Assembly (NCBI RefSeq): GCF_017355365.1
Contig: NZ_JADIJR010000001.1
Location: 62,001-126,000, forward strand
Reading direction: 5' to 3'
Origin: Microbacterium sp. SD291
GTDB taxonomy: Bacteria; Actinomycetota; Actinomycetes; Actinomycetales; Microbacteriaceae
DNA: 64,000 nucleotides
The notes under the pieces were generated by a model. That model was given only the letters and a program-made list of their open reading frames with translations. It was not told the origin of the DNA and ran no database searches. Positions 41,965-49,512 of the stretch are shown piece after piece. The stretch's first letter is position 1. Every line of letters starts with the position of its first letter. The translations under genes were made by a program, and so were the position numbers.

Positions 41965-42390
41965 ATGTCCGAGAGCGCGACGAGCGAAGGGCTCGACTGG
42001 GCCACGGCCCGAGGGATGGGCGCACTCGCCCAGAAGATGGGCATGGAGTTCACCGAGTTCGGCCTCGAGCGGTGCGTCGCGACGATGCCGGTGGAGGGCA
42101 ACACGCAGCCGGTCGGACTCATGCACGGCGGCGCGTACGTCGTGCTCGGAGAATCGCTCGGCTCGATGGCGGCGAACCTGCACGCGGGCCACGGCCGCCT
42201 CGCCGTCGGCGTCGACATCAACGCCACCCACACGCGTTCCGCGACGTCGGGACGGGTCACGGGCGTCTGCACGCCGATCCACCTCGGCCGGAGCGTGACC
42301 GTCCACGAGATCGTCGTGACAGACGATCAGGGCCGCCGCTGCTCGACGATCCGCATCACGAACATGATCAAGGACCTCCCGGCGAGCTGA
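41965..42390 (+). CDS. PaaI-type hotdog-fold thioesterase, 141 aa
   Basis: Acyl-CoA thioesterase of the hotdog fold. The catalytic region GLMHGGAYVVLGESLGSMAA (Gly-rich turn and helix with the conserved Glu), followed by VGVDINATHTRSATSGRVTG, matches PaaI/YbdB-type enzymes acting on aromatic or acyl CoA. A strong GAGGAG ribosome site precedes the ATG. The position next to polA is common in Micrococcales. Convergent with a small hypothetical gene. Confidence 0.9.
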   Translation: MSESATSEGLDWATARGMGALAQKMGMEFTEFGLERCVATMPVEGNTQPVGLMHGGAYVVLGESLGSMAANLHAGHGRLAVGVDINATHTRSATSGRVTGVCTPIHLGRSVTVHEIVVTDDQGRRCSTIRITNMIKDLPAS

Positions 42391-42397
42391 CGCGGCG

Positions 42398-42730
42398 TCA
42401 GAGGTCGTACTCCCACTTCGTCCAGAAGCGGGACAGATCCTCCGGCACGAACCCGAGTCGCTCGACCGCCAGTGCGGTGTCGCGCAGCTGCCTGACCGTG
42501 TCGGGCTCGACCAGCTCGTCTCCCATGCCGCCGTCGTGTGCGATGCCGATGTCGACGAGCCAGCCGATCCGCAGCTCGATCCGGTCGACGTCTCCCTGCG
42601 GATCCCGGTACGGGAACTCCACGAGATCCGTCTCGTGTGCGCGCGCCAGCGCGAGGCCGTACCGGCCGATGGCGTCGGCGATGTCGTCTCCCGTGCGGAA
42701 GTCGCCGATCGTGGTGACGATGCGCTTCAT
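42398..42730 (-). CDS. Hypothetical protein, 110 aa
   Basis: Not recognised. A soluble, acidic small protein: KRIVTTIGDFRTGDDIADAI at the start, VDRIELRIGWLVDIGIAHDG in the middle and a Trp-rich end (FWTKWEYDL). The middle segment suggests alternating beta strands. ATG at 42730 chosen; a TTG 12 nt upstream is possible. No clear ribosome site. The 113-nt interval to the next gene holds nothing recognised. Confidence 0.6.
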   Translation of the reverse strand: MKRIVTTIGDFRTGDDIADAIGRYGLALARAHETDLVEFPYRDPQGDVDRIELRIGWLVDIGIAHDGGMGDELVEPDTVRQLRDTALAVERLGFVPEDLSRFWTKWEYDL

Positions 42731-42843
42731 GAGGACCCCCAATCCGAGTGGAGTGGTGTCACCGGGGCCAGGGCGACCTGCGGTTCATGATAACCACCGG
42801 CCGCCGATGCAGCGAGCCCCCTTGACGCAGCCTCCGTCAAGGA

Positions 42844-43446
42844 TTAAGAGAGAGTGAGCCGGCGCTCCACGATGCGCCTCGCCACATCGCCGAGGTGCTC
42901 GCCGTGGTTGCGGGCGTACGTCCTGATGAGCGTGAACGCGTCGTCGATCGGAACGCCGTTCGTGTAGGAGACGACGCCCTTGGCCTGCTCGATCAGCACC
43001 CGGCTGCTGAGCGCGTGCTGGAGCTGCTGGGTGAGCGCCTCGGTCTCTCGAAGGGTGCGCTCGTGCAGGATGCCGATCGTGGCGATGTCCGCGAGGGCGC
43101 GGGCGATCACGAGGTCGGCCTCCGTCAGCATGTCGTCCTCGGCCTGGATCAGCTTGAGCGAGCCGATCGTCTTGTCGCGCAGCCGCAGCGGGATGGCGAC
43201 CAGCGATTCGCGAGAGCCGTCGAGCAGCGCCTCGACGACGGCGGCCGCCTCGCTGGTCGACGCCACGAGCTCCAGCTCGCCGCGGTCGTCGGAGAGCAGA
43301 AGGCCAGCCGCCGACACGTGCAGCTGGTCTCGGCAGGTGTCCACGAGATGCTGCATGAGCTCGACGACGTCGTAGTCGTCGACGAGCGTGTCGGCGAGTT
43401 CCGTGAAGGTGCGGAGGAGCTGCTTCTCTCGTTCGAGGGCGGTCAT
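42844..43446 (-). CDS. GAF-ANTAR regulator with internal GAF deletion, 200 aa
   Basis: RNA-binding antitermination regulator. The C-terminal ANTAR domain is intact (LQHALSSRVLIEQAKGVVSY ... FTLIRTYARNHGEHLGDVA). The N-terminal GAF domain starts normally (LADTLVDDYDVVELMQHLVD, LELVASTSEAAAVVEA) but jumps to SLVAIPLRLRDKTIGSLKLI. The family segment between them, with the conserved GPC motif and a W-F stretch, about 45 residues, is absent in frame. The protein is 200 aa against the usual ~245. The ATG overlaps the stop of the upstream GAF-ANTAR gene (ATGA). Confidence 0.87.
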   Translation of the reverse strand: MTALEREKQLLRTFTELADTLVDDYDVVELMQHLVDTCRDQLHVSAAGLLLSDDRGELELVASTSEAAAVVEALLDGSRESLVAIPLRLRDKTIGSLKLIQAEDDMLTEADLVIARALADIATIGILHERTLRETEALTQQLQHALSSRVLIEQAKGVVSYTNGVPIDDAFTLIRTYARNHGEHLGDVARRIVERRLTLS

Positions 43447-44153
43447 GAGTCCACCTCGATCGCGCCCGACTCCCTGCTGAACGCCAGCCGGCCGGCGAGC
43501 ACGTCGTCGGCGACCTCCATGACGCTGCGATCGCTCGCGAACGCGTGGCTCTGCAGCAGCATCCGCGCGTCCTCCGCATCCACGTCGAACTGGGCGAGCA
43601 CGATGCCGGTCGCCTGGTGCACACGCCGGCGTGAGAACGGCGACAGCGCCGTCTCGTCGGCGATGTCCAGATCGGCGAGGCTCTGCCGCAGCACGCGTCG
43701 CGCGACGGCGGAGGCGAGCGCACTCGCGTGCTGCGTCTGCTCCTCGTCGAAGTCCAACGGCGAGTCCGAGTAGAGATCGACCGCACCGAAGCGGAGGCCG
43801 GCGACCGAGAGGGGAAAGGCGAAGATCGAGGCGATCTCGCGCTGCTGCACGGCACGCCCGAACGCGGGCCAGCGCTCGGGTCCTCGCCGCCCTCGCAGAT
43901 GCGGCTCCATGACCGGCCGCGCGAGACGCACCGCATCCCAGCAGGGCCCCTCGCCGAGATCGAACTGCAGCTCGTCCAGCCACGCCGAAGAGCTGTCGGT
44001 CGCGGAGACCGTCTGGCTGCCGAGGAAGCTGCCGAGAGTCGACACCGAGGCGCCCGTCACCGGGAGCACCGCGAGGAACGAGTGCGGCAGAGAGCTCACC
44101 TTCGTGTCCGGGTCGTCCAGACTCACCATCGCCATGCGAAACGCGTCTTCCAC
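43443..44153 (-). CDS. GAF-ANTAR regulator, 236 aa
   Basis: Full-length GAF plus ANTAR protein. The GAF part contains LDELQFDLGEGPCWDAVRLA, ERWPAFGRAV and SIFAFPLSVAGLRFGAVDLY; the ANTAR end is HQATGIVLAQFDVDAEDARM followed by EVADDVLAGRLAFS. Such proteins bind paired stem-loop RNAs to prevent transcription termination; no target is identified. It overlaps the second GAF-ANTAR gene by 4 nt, so the two are co-translated and may work as a sensor pair. Start is GTG at 44153; an internal ATG (MAMVSLDD) is an alternative. Confidence 0.9.
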   Translation of the reverse strand: MEDAFRMAMVSLDDPDTKVSSLPHSFLAVLPVTGASVSTLGSFLGSQTVSATDSSSAWLDELQFDLGEGPCWDAVRLARPVMEPHLRGRRGPERWPAFGRAVQQREIASIFAFPLSVAGLRFGAVDLYSDSPLDFDEEQTQHASALASAVARRVLRQSLADLDIADETALSPFSRRRVHQATGIVLAQFDVDAEDARMLLQSHAFASDRSVMEVADDVLAGRLAFSRESGAIEVDS

Positions 44154-44215
44154 AGCAGCCCACCTCTCCCTTCCACGTTAGCCCGGGGCTGGTGCACCGG
44201 CAACGGGGGCGCGCC

Positions 44216-44770
44216 TCAGCGCGCGACGGGCTCTGGCGCCTCGAGGATCCGCTGGAAGAGCAGGTGGTCCTGCCACTCCCCCGCGATCCGGAGATACAGC
44301 GGCGCCATCCCGATGCGCTCGAAGCCGTTGCCGGCGAGGACGCGCTGGGATCCCGTGTTGTGCCGCAGTGTCGCCGCCTGGAGCCTGTGCAGCCGCAGCT
44401 CCTGTCGCGCGTATGCCGCGACTGCGCCGACCGCGCGCGATGCGAGCCCGCGACGCAGGCGGGTCACGTCGACCCAGTAGCCGAGGTCGGCACTCCAGAA
44501 CGCTCCGCGCACGATGTTGTTCAGGTTCATCCGCCCGCGGATCTCACCGTCATCCGATTCGATGACGAAGCGGATGCTGCGTCCTGACGCGGCATCCTGC
44601 ACGCACTGCCTGGCGTGATGCTCCTGCCATTCCTCGGTGAAGAACGCAGGCGCGCGCGTCGGCTCCCACGGTGCGAGATGCTCGCGGTTCGCGACGTACG
44701 CGCGCGCGAGGGCCGCCCCGTCACCGGAGCGGACGGGCCGAAGGAGGTGCTCCGCGTCGAGCGGAAGCAT
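44216..44770 (-). CDS. RimJ/RimL-type GNAT N-acetyltransferase, 184 aa
   Basis: Acetyltransferase of the ribosomal-protein-alanine acetyltransferase group: HLLRPVRSGDGAALARAYVA at the start, the acetyl-CoA loop TRLRRGLASRAVGAVAAYAR, and HNTGSQRVLAGNGFERIG at the end. Could modify RimI/RimJ-type N-termini or small amines. It begins 2 nt after the stop of the ANTAR response regulator, so they share a transcript. Confidence 0.9.
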   Translation of the reverse strand: MLPLDAEHLLRPVRSGDGAALARAYVANREHLAPWEPTRAPAFFTEEWQEHHARQCVQDAASGRSIRFVIESDDGEIRGRMNLNNIVRGAFWSADLGYWVDVTRLRRGLASRAVGAVAAYARQELRLHRLQAATLRHNTGSQRVLAGNGFERIGMAPLYLRIAGEWQDHLLFQRILEAPEPVAR

Positions 44771-44772
44771 CG

Positions 44773-45390
44773 CTACTTCTTGGGAGCCAGCTGCTCGATG
44801 ATCGCCTTCGCGACGTCCTGCATGGTCAGACGGCGGTCCATCGACGCCTTCTGGATCCAGCGGAACGCCTCCGGCTCGCTGAGCCCCATCTTCTCGTTGA
44901 GAAGGCCCTTGGCCCTGTCGACGAGCTTGCGGGTCTCGAAGCGCTCGACCATGTCGGCGACCTCGGCCTCGAGCGTGATGATCTGCTCGTGGCGTGCCAG
45001 GGCGATCTCGATCGCCGGCAGCAGGTCGTTCGGGGTGAAGGGCTTGACGACGTAGGCGAGTGCACCGGCCTCGCTCGCCCGCTCGACGAGCTCCTTCTGG
45101 CTGAACGCCGTCAGCAGCACGACAGGAGCGATGTTCCCCTTGTGCAGCTTCTCGGCGGCGCTGATGCCGTCGAGCTGCGGCATCTTGACGTCCATGATGA
45201 CGAGATCGGGACGCAGCTCCGTGGCCAGCGCCACCGCGGTCTCGCCGTCTCCGGCCTCACCGACCACGTCGAATCCGTTGTCGCGGAGGATCTCGACGAT
45301 GTCGAGACGGATCAGCGATTCGTCCTCTGCGACGACGACGCGTCGGGGTGCGGATGCCGTGGGCTGCTCAGCCTGTTCTTGCTCGGTCAC
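44773..45390 (-). CDS. pdtaR: ANTAR-domain response regulator (PdtaR-like), 205 aa
   Basis: Two-component regulator with a CheY-like receiver (VVVAEDESLIRLDIVEIL; phosphorylated Asp in LVIMDVKMPQLDG; switch Thr in LLTAF; Lys in VVKPF) followed by a coiled linker and ANTAR domain (FETRKLVDRAKGLLNEKMGL). This is the layout of M. tuberculosis PdtaR, an RNA-binding antiterminator paired with the PdtaS kinase; no kinase gene is adjacent here. GTG start, with a TAGGAT -10 hexamer 6 nt upstream. Confidence 0.93.
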   Translation of the reverse strand: MTEQEQAEQPTASAPRRVVVAEDESLIRLDIVEILRDNGFDVVGEAGDGETAVALATELRPDLVIMDVKMPQLDGISAAEKLHKGNIAPVVLLTAFSQKELVERASEAGALAYVVKPFTPNDLLPAIEIALARHEQIITLEAEVADMVERFETRKLVDRAKGLLNEKMGLSEPEAFRWIQKASMDRRLTMQDVAKAIIEQLAPKK

Positions 45391-45396
45391 GTCTCC

Positions 45397-45402
45397 ATCC
45401 TA
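45397..45402 (-). promoter_or_regulatory. -10 hexamer TAGGAT (minus strand), leaderless pdtaR-like gene
   Basis: Six nt before the GTG at 45390. Confidence 0.4.
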
Positions 45403-45430
45403 GTGGAGACGTCACGTGTGCTTGCTGAAG

Positions 45431-45449
45431 GGACGGCGGCAGGCCGTCC
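45431..45449. terminator. Short GC-rich hairpin upstream of tRNA-Leu
   Basis: GGACGGC / GCCGTCC with a 5-nt loop, in the space between the divergent pdtaR-like gene and tRNA-Leu(CAA). It could be a terminator or a processing structure. Confidence 0.3.
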
Positions 45450-45490
45450 GGTGCTGCCGCCTGCGCTAAAGTCGAAGACGCGACACACGA

Positions 45491-45576
45491 GCCGGCGTGG
45501 CGGAATGGCAGACGCGGAGCACTCAAAATGCTTTGTCCGAAAGGGCGTGTGGGTTCGAGTCCCACCGCCGGCACCA
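45491..45576 (+). tRNA. tRNA-Leu (anticodon CAA)
   Basis: Acceptor GCCGGCG pairs with CGCCGGC; discriminator A73 is followed by an encoded CCA (45574-45576). The anticodon arm is GAGCA-CTCAAAA-TGCTT, giving CAA (reads UUG). The variable arm TGTCCGAAAGGGCGT is long, as in class II tRNAs, and the T-arm has GGTTCGAGTCC. Confidence 0.96.
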
Positions 45577-45601
45577 TCTTGAGGCGAACGTCGATCCCGG
45601 G

Positions 45602-46468
45602 TCACCTCGGCGGGCGAGCATCCAGCCGGGCGCGGGCAGCCTCCGCGGCGCGTTCCGACTTCTCGACGCGCTCGGACGCGGCCGCCTCTCGCGTACGGAT
45701 CTCGTCCAGTTCCTCGTGCACGCGGACGGCGTCCGCCCGCACCCGTTCCATCTCGGTCTCGAGCTCGGACAGCCGTGCCTCGAGGGACTGCGCGCGGTCC
45801 CCGAGCGTTCTGCGGCGCCGCTCGAGGTCCTGAGCCTCGCGCCTGGCCCGGGCGACCTCTTCATCGGCCGTCTTCGCGGCGAGCTCGGCCTGCTTGCGCT
45901 CCCGGCGCGCTGCGACCTCGTCCTCCGGCGGGGTCGCTCGCCGAGGGAATGCGACCGGGCCCCCGGCGACCGCATCCGAGAGGTCTGCGTCACCCGACCC
46001 CGACACCTCCAGCGGCCGGATCAGCCGCCCCGACGCGACCGCCGCCGCGGCATCCGCATCGAACATCGCGGCGTTGAGCGTCTCCTGAACGGCGTCGGTC
46101 GTCGCGGGCGTGATCCGCTCGCCGCGCGCACTCGCGAGCTCGGCGGCCTGCTCGGCGAGCCTGCGCACCAGCGCGCGCCGGTCCCGGTTCAGCGCCGTCA
46201 TCGTCGCGGCATCCAGATCGGCCTGCGCCTCCCGCAGCGCCTCAGCGAGCTCGAGGGCCTCGCCGAGCTCCTCCGCGCGCTCCCGCGCGAAGACGTTGAC
46301 CACCCATGCCGCGAGCAGCGGCTTGCGCAGGCCCTTGACTGCGGTTGCCAGAGCGGCATCCGCGATCGACTTCGCACGCGCATTCCGCGCCGCCGTGAAC
46401 GCGTCCGGCAGAAGGCCGTAGAGCTCGACGGCGACTGCTTCGAGCGTGAGACCCTCGTCGCCTGCCAT
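45602..46468 (-). CDS. Coiled-coil hypothetical protein, 288 aa
   Basis: No catalytic domain recognised. The N-terminal ~160 residues form an Ala-rich helical region (VAVELYGLLPDAFTAARNAR, LRKPLLAAWVVNVFAR), and the C-terminal third is a long Glu/Arg coiled coil (EEVARARREAQDLERRRRTL and on). The ATG at 46468 is chosen because CAGAAT, a near -10 hexamer, lies 6 nt upstream; the frame is open further but would overlap the pyk terminator. Similar proteins stand beside pyk or tRNA-Leu in Microbacteriaceae, by recollection. Confidence 0.7.
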   Translation of the reverse strand: MAGDEGLTLEAVAVELYGLLPDAFTAARNARAKSIADAALATAVKGLRKPLLAAWVVNVFARERAEELGEALELAEALREAQADLDAATMTALNRDRRALVRRLAEQAAELASARGERITPATTDAVQETLNAAMFDADAAAAVASGRLIRPLEVSGSGDADLSDAVAGGPVAFPRRATPPEDEVAARRERKQAELAAKTADEEVARARREAQDLERRRRTLGDRAQSLEARLSELETEMERVRADAVRVHEELDEIRTREAAASERVEKSERAAEAARARLDARPPR

Positions 46469-46474
46469 CGCCCC

Positions 46475-46480
46475 ATTCTG
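46475..46480 (-). promoter_or_regulatory. -10-like hexamer CAGAAT (minus strand)
   Basis: Six nt before the ATG at 46468; first base departs from the TANNNT pattern. Confidence 0.3.
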
Positions 46481-46498
46481 CCCGACGCGGGGACGACA

Positions 46499-46526
46499 GA
46501 GGGGCGAGGCCGAAGCCCCGCCCCTC
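46499..46526 (-). terminator. Hairpin terminator after pyk
   Basis: GAGGGGCG / CGCCCCTC outer stem plus GGC/GCC inner pairs with one mismatch and a 4-nt loop, 16 nt past the pyk stop on the minus strand. It ends the long minus-strand block. Confidence 0.6.
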
Positions 46527-46541
46527 AGAACGACTGATGTG

Positions 46542-47990
46542 TCAGATGCCGGCCTTGTAGATCGGCGCAGCACCGCCGAGCGCATCGCCGACCTTGTGCA
46601 CGCGGAGGTCGTTCGTGGATCCGATGATCCCGGGAGGGGATCCGGAGATCACGACGACCTTGTCGCCTTCGGCCGCCAGGCCGTTGCCGAGCAGGTAGTC
46701 GTCGACCTGGTGGTACATCAGGTCGGTGTGCTGCACCATCTCGACGAGGTTCGAGCGGATGCCCCAGGTGAGCGCCATGCGACGGCGGATGCCGGGCTCG
46801 GGGGTGAACGCGATCATCGGGATGCTGGAGCGCAGGCGCGAAAGACGACGCGCGGAGTCGCCCGACTGGGTGAACACGCACAGGAACTTCGCCTCGACGA
46901 ACTCCGCGACCTCGAGGGCCGCGAGGGTGATCGCGCCGCCCTGCGTCTTCGGCTTGTTGGTCAGCGGCGCGATGCGCTCGAGACCGTGCTCCTCCGTGGA
47001 CTCGATGATGCGCGCCATCGTCTCGACGACGACGACCGGGTACTCGCCGACGCTGGTCTCGCCGGAGAGCATCACGGCGTCCGCACCGTCGAGCACCGCG
47101 TTCGCGACGTCGGACGTCTCGGCGCGGGTCGGCACGGGGCTGCTGATCATCGACTCGAGCATCTGCGTCGCGACGATCACGGGCTTGGCGTTGCGGCGAG
47201 CGAGCTCGACGGCGCGCTTCTGCACGATCGGCACGGCCTCCAGGGGCAGCTCGACGCCGAGGTCGCCGCGGGCGACCATGATCCCGTCGAACGCGTCGAC
47301 GATCTCCTCGAGCGCGTCGACGGCCTGCGGCTTCTCGATCTTGGCGATCACGGGGATCTTGACGCCCTCCTCCGCCATGATCTCGTGCACGCGCTCGACG
47401 TCCGATGCGTTGCGCACGAACGAGAGGGCGATGAGGTCGGCGCCGATGCGAAGGCCCCAGCGCAGGTCGTCTTCGTCCTTCTCGCTCAGGGCGGGGACGT
47501 TGACGGCCACGCCGGGCAGGTTGATGCCCTTGTTGTTCGACACCGCGCCGGCGACGATCACCTTGGTGGTCACAGTGACACCGTCGGTCTCGACGACCTC
47601 GACGCGGACCTTGCCGTCGTCGATGAGCAGGAAGTCCCCGGGCTTGACGTCGTTGGGCAGGCCCTTGAACGTGGTGCCGCAGATGTCCTTGTTGCCGATG
47701 ATGTCCTCGGTGGTGATCTTGAAGATGTCACCGGCCGCGAGCTCGTAGGGGCCGTTCTCGAACCGGCCGAGGCGGATCTTCGGGCCCTGCAGGTCGACGA
47801 GCACGGCGACGGCGCGCCCAGCGTCGTCGGCGGCACGGCGCACGTTGGCGTAGTTCGCGTCGTGCACGGAGTAGTCACCGTGGCTGAGGTTCAGACGGGC
47901 GACGTCCACCCCGGCTTCGATGATCGCTCGCACGTTTTCATACGACGAGGTGGCGGGACCAAGGGTGGCGACGATTTTCGCGCGTCTCAA
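46542..47990 (-). CDS. pyk: Pyruvate kinase, 482 aa
   Basis: Converts phosphoenolpyruvate and ADP to pyruvate and ATP. Seen: RRAKIVATLGPATSSYENVR, VDVARLNLSHGDYSVHD, the active-site segment DGIMVARGDLGVELPLE, and the signature ADAVMLSGETSVGEYPVVV, plus a full C-terminal allosteric domain. The best start is TTG at 47990: GGAG lies 7 nt upstream and the protein then begins with the family N-terminus. An ATG at 48077 would run inside gltD. Last gene of the block, 55 nt after gltD. Confidence 0.95.
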   Translation of the reverse strand: MRRAKIVATLGPATSSYENVRAIIEAGVDVARLNLSHGDYSVHDANYANVRRAADDAGRAVAVLVDLQGPKIRLGRFENGPYELAAGDIFKITTEDIIGNKDICGTTFKGLPNDVKPGDFLLIDDGKVRVEVVETDGVTVTTKVIVAGAVSNNKGINLPGVAVNVPALSEKDEDDLRWGLRIGADLIALSFVRNASDVERVHEIMAEEGVKIPVIAKIEKPQAVDALEEIVDAFDGIMVARGDLGVELPLEAVPIVQKRAVELARRNAKPVIVATQMLESMISSPVPTRAETSDVANAVLDGADAVMLSGETSVGEYPVVVVETMARIIESTEEHGLERIAPLTNKPKTQGGAITLAALEVAEFVEAKFLCVFTQSGDSARRLSRLRSSIPMIAFTPEPGIRRRMALTWGIRSNLVEMVQHTDLMYHQVDDYLLGNGLAAEGDKVVVISGSPPGIIGSTNDLRVHKVGDALGGAAPIYKAGI

Positions 47991-48045
47991 CAGATTCTCC
48001 AGAGTGAGAGGGGGATAGAAATCAGGCGACGGTGCCGGGCTCAGC

Positions 48046-49512
48046 CTACGCGGGCTGGAGACCGATGGCGACATCATCCGGTCGCACGGGCTCGGGCAGC
48101 ACGGTCTCGCCCATCAGGAACCGGTCGACGTTCGCCGCTGCGGCGCGTCCTTCCGCGATCGCCCAGACGATGAGCGACTGCCCGCGTCCGGCATCGCCGG
48201 CCACGAACACGCCGGGGACCGTCGACTCGTAGGACGAGTCGCGCTGGAAGGCGCCGCGATCGGTCACCTGCGGCCGGGTCTCCTCGGTGTAGGCGTCGAC
48301 CTCGGGACCGGTGAAGCCCATCGCGATCAGCACGAGATCTGCGGGGATCTCCCGCTCGCTGCCGCTCTTGGGCACGCGCCGTCCGTCGATGTACTCGGTC
48401 TCGGCCACGCGCAGGGAGCGGACCTCGCCGACCTCGTTGGCGAGGAACTCGACGGTCGACGCGAGGAAGACACGCTCGCCGCCCTCTTCGTGCGCCGACT
48501 GCACCTCGAAGACCGTTGGCATCATCGGCCAGGGCTGGTGGCCGGGCCGCTCGGTGCCCGGCTGCTTGCCGATCGCGAGGTTCGTGACGCTGAGCGCACC
48601 CTGACGGTGGGCGGTGCCGATGCAGTCGGCGCCCGTGTCGCCACCGCCGATGACGATGACGTGCTTGCCCTCTGCGGTGATCTGCTCCGGGACCTTGTCG
48701 CCCGCGACCGCGTGGTTCGACTCGACGAGGTACTCCATGGCGAAGTGCACGCCGTCGAGGTCGCGCCCCGGGATGGGCAGATCGCGCGGCACGGTCGAGC
48801 CGGTGGCGATCACCACCGCGTCGTAGCGTGCCCGCAGGTCCGGCCAGGAGATGTCCTTGCCGATCTCGACGCCGGCACGGAAGCGGGTGCCCTCCTCCTG
48901 CATCTGGCGCAGTCGGGATTCGAGCTGCCCCTTCTCCATCTTGAAGTCGGGGATGCCGTACCGGAGGAGGCCGCCGATGCGGTCGTCCCGCTCGAAGACG
49001 GCGACGGTGTGGCCGGCCCTGGTGAGCTGCTGCGCGGCGGCGAGGCCGGCAGGGCCCGAGCCGACGACGGCGACGGTCTTGCCGGTGAGACGTGCAGGCG
49101 GCTGCGGCTCGACCCAGCCCTTGGCGAAGGCCTCGTCGATGATCGAGACCTCGATCTGCTTGATCGTGACCGCGGGCTGGTTGATGCCGAGCACGCACGA
49201 GCTCTCGCACGGGGCGGGGCACAGCCGCCCGGTGAACTCCGGGAAGTTGTTGGTCGCGTGCAGGCGATCGATCGCCGCACGGCCCTCGCCGCGCCAGGTG
49301 AGGTCGTTCCACTCCGGGATCAGGTTGCCCAGGGGGCAGCCCTGGTGGCAGAACGGGACGCCGCAGTCCATGCAGCGTCCGGCCTGGCGCCGCAGCACCG
49401 CCTGATCGCCCGGCTCATAGACCTCTTTCCAGTCCATGATGCGCACCGGAACGGGGCGGCGCTTGGGAAGCTCACGCTCGGTGACCTTCAGAAAACCTTT
49501 GGGATCAGCCAC
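48046..49512 (-). CDS. gltD: Glutamate synthase small (beta) subunit, 488 aa
   Basis: FAD/NADPH-dependent partner of GltB that supplies electrons. The N-terminal domain has the two low-potential Fe-S cysteine clusters ([29 protein letters not shown]). The FAD loop is [17 protein letters not shown] and the NADPH loop [17 protein letters not shown]. The C-terminal [20 protein letters not shown] is typical. Starts with GTG 8 nt inside the gltB 3' end, so the subunits are co-translated. Confidence 0.96.
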   Translation of the reverse strand: MADPKGFLKVTERELPKRRPVPVRIMDWKEVYEPGDQAVLRRQAGRCMDCGVPFCHQGCPLGNLIPEWNDLTWRGEGRAAIDRLHATNNFPEFTGRLCPAPCESSCVLGINQPAVTIKQIEVSIIDEAFAKGWVEPQPPARLTGKTVAVVGSGPAGLAAAQQLTRAGHTVAVFERDDRIGGLLRYGIPDFKMEKGQLESRLRQMQEEGTRFRAGVEIGKDISWPDLRARYDAVVIATGSTVPRDLPIPGRDLDGVHFAMEYLVESNHAVAGDKVPEQITAEGKHVIVIGGGDTGADCIGTAHRQGALSVTNLAIGKQPGTERPGHQPWPMMPTVFEVQSAHEEGGERVFLASTVEFLANEVGEVRSLRVAETEYIDGRRVPKSGSEREIPADLVLIAMGFTGPEVDAYTEETRPQVTDRGAFQRDSSYESTVPGVFVAGDAGRGQSLIVWAIAEGRAAAANVDRFLMGETVLPEPVRPDDVAIGLQPA

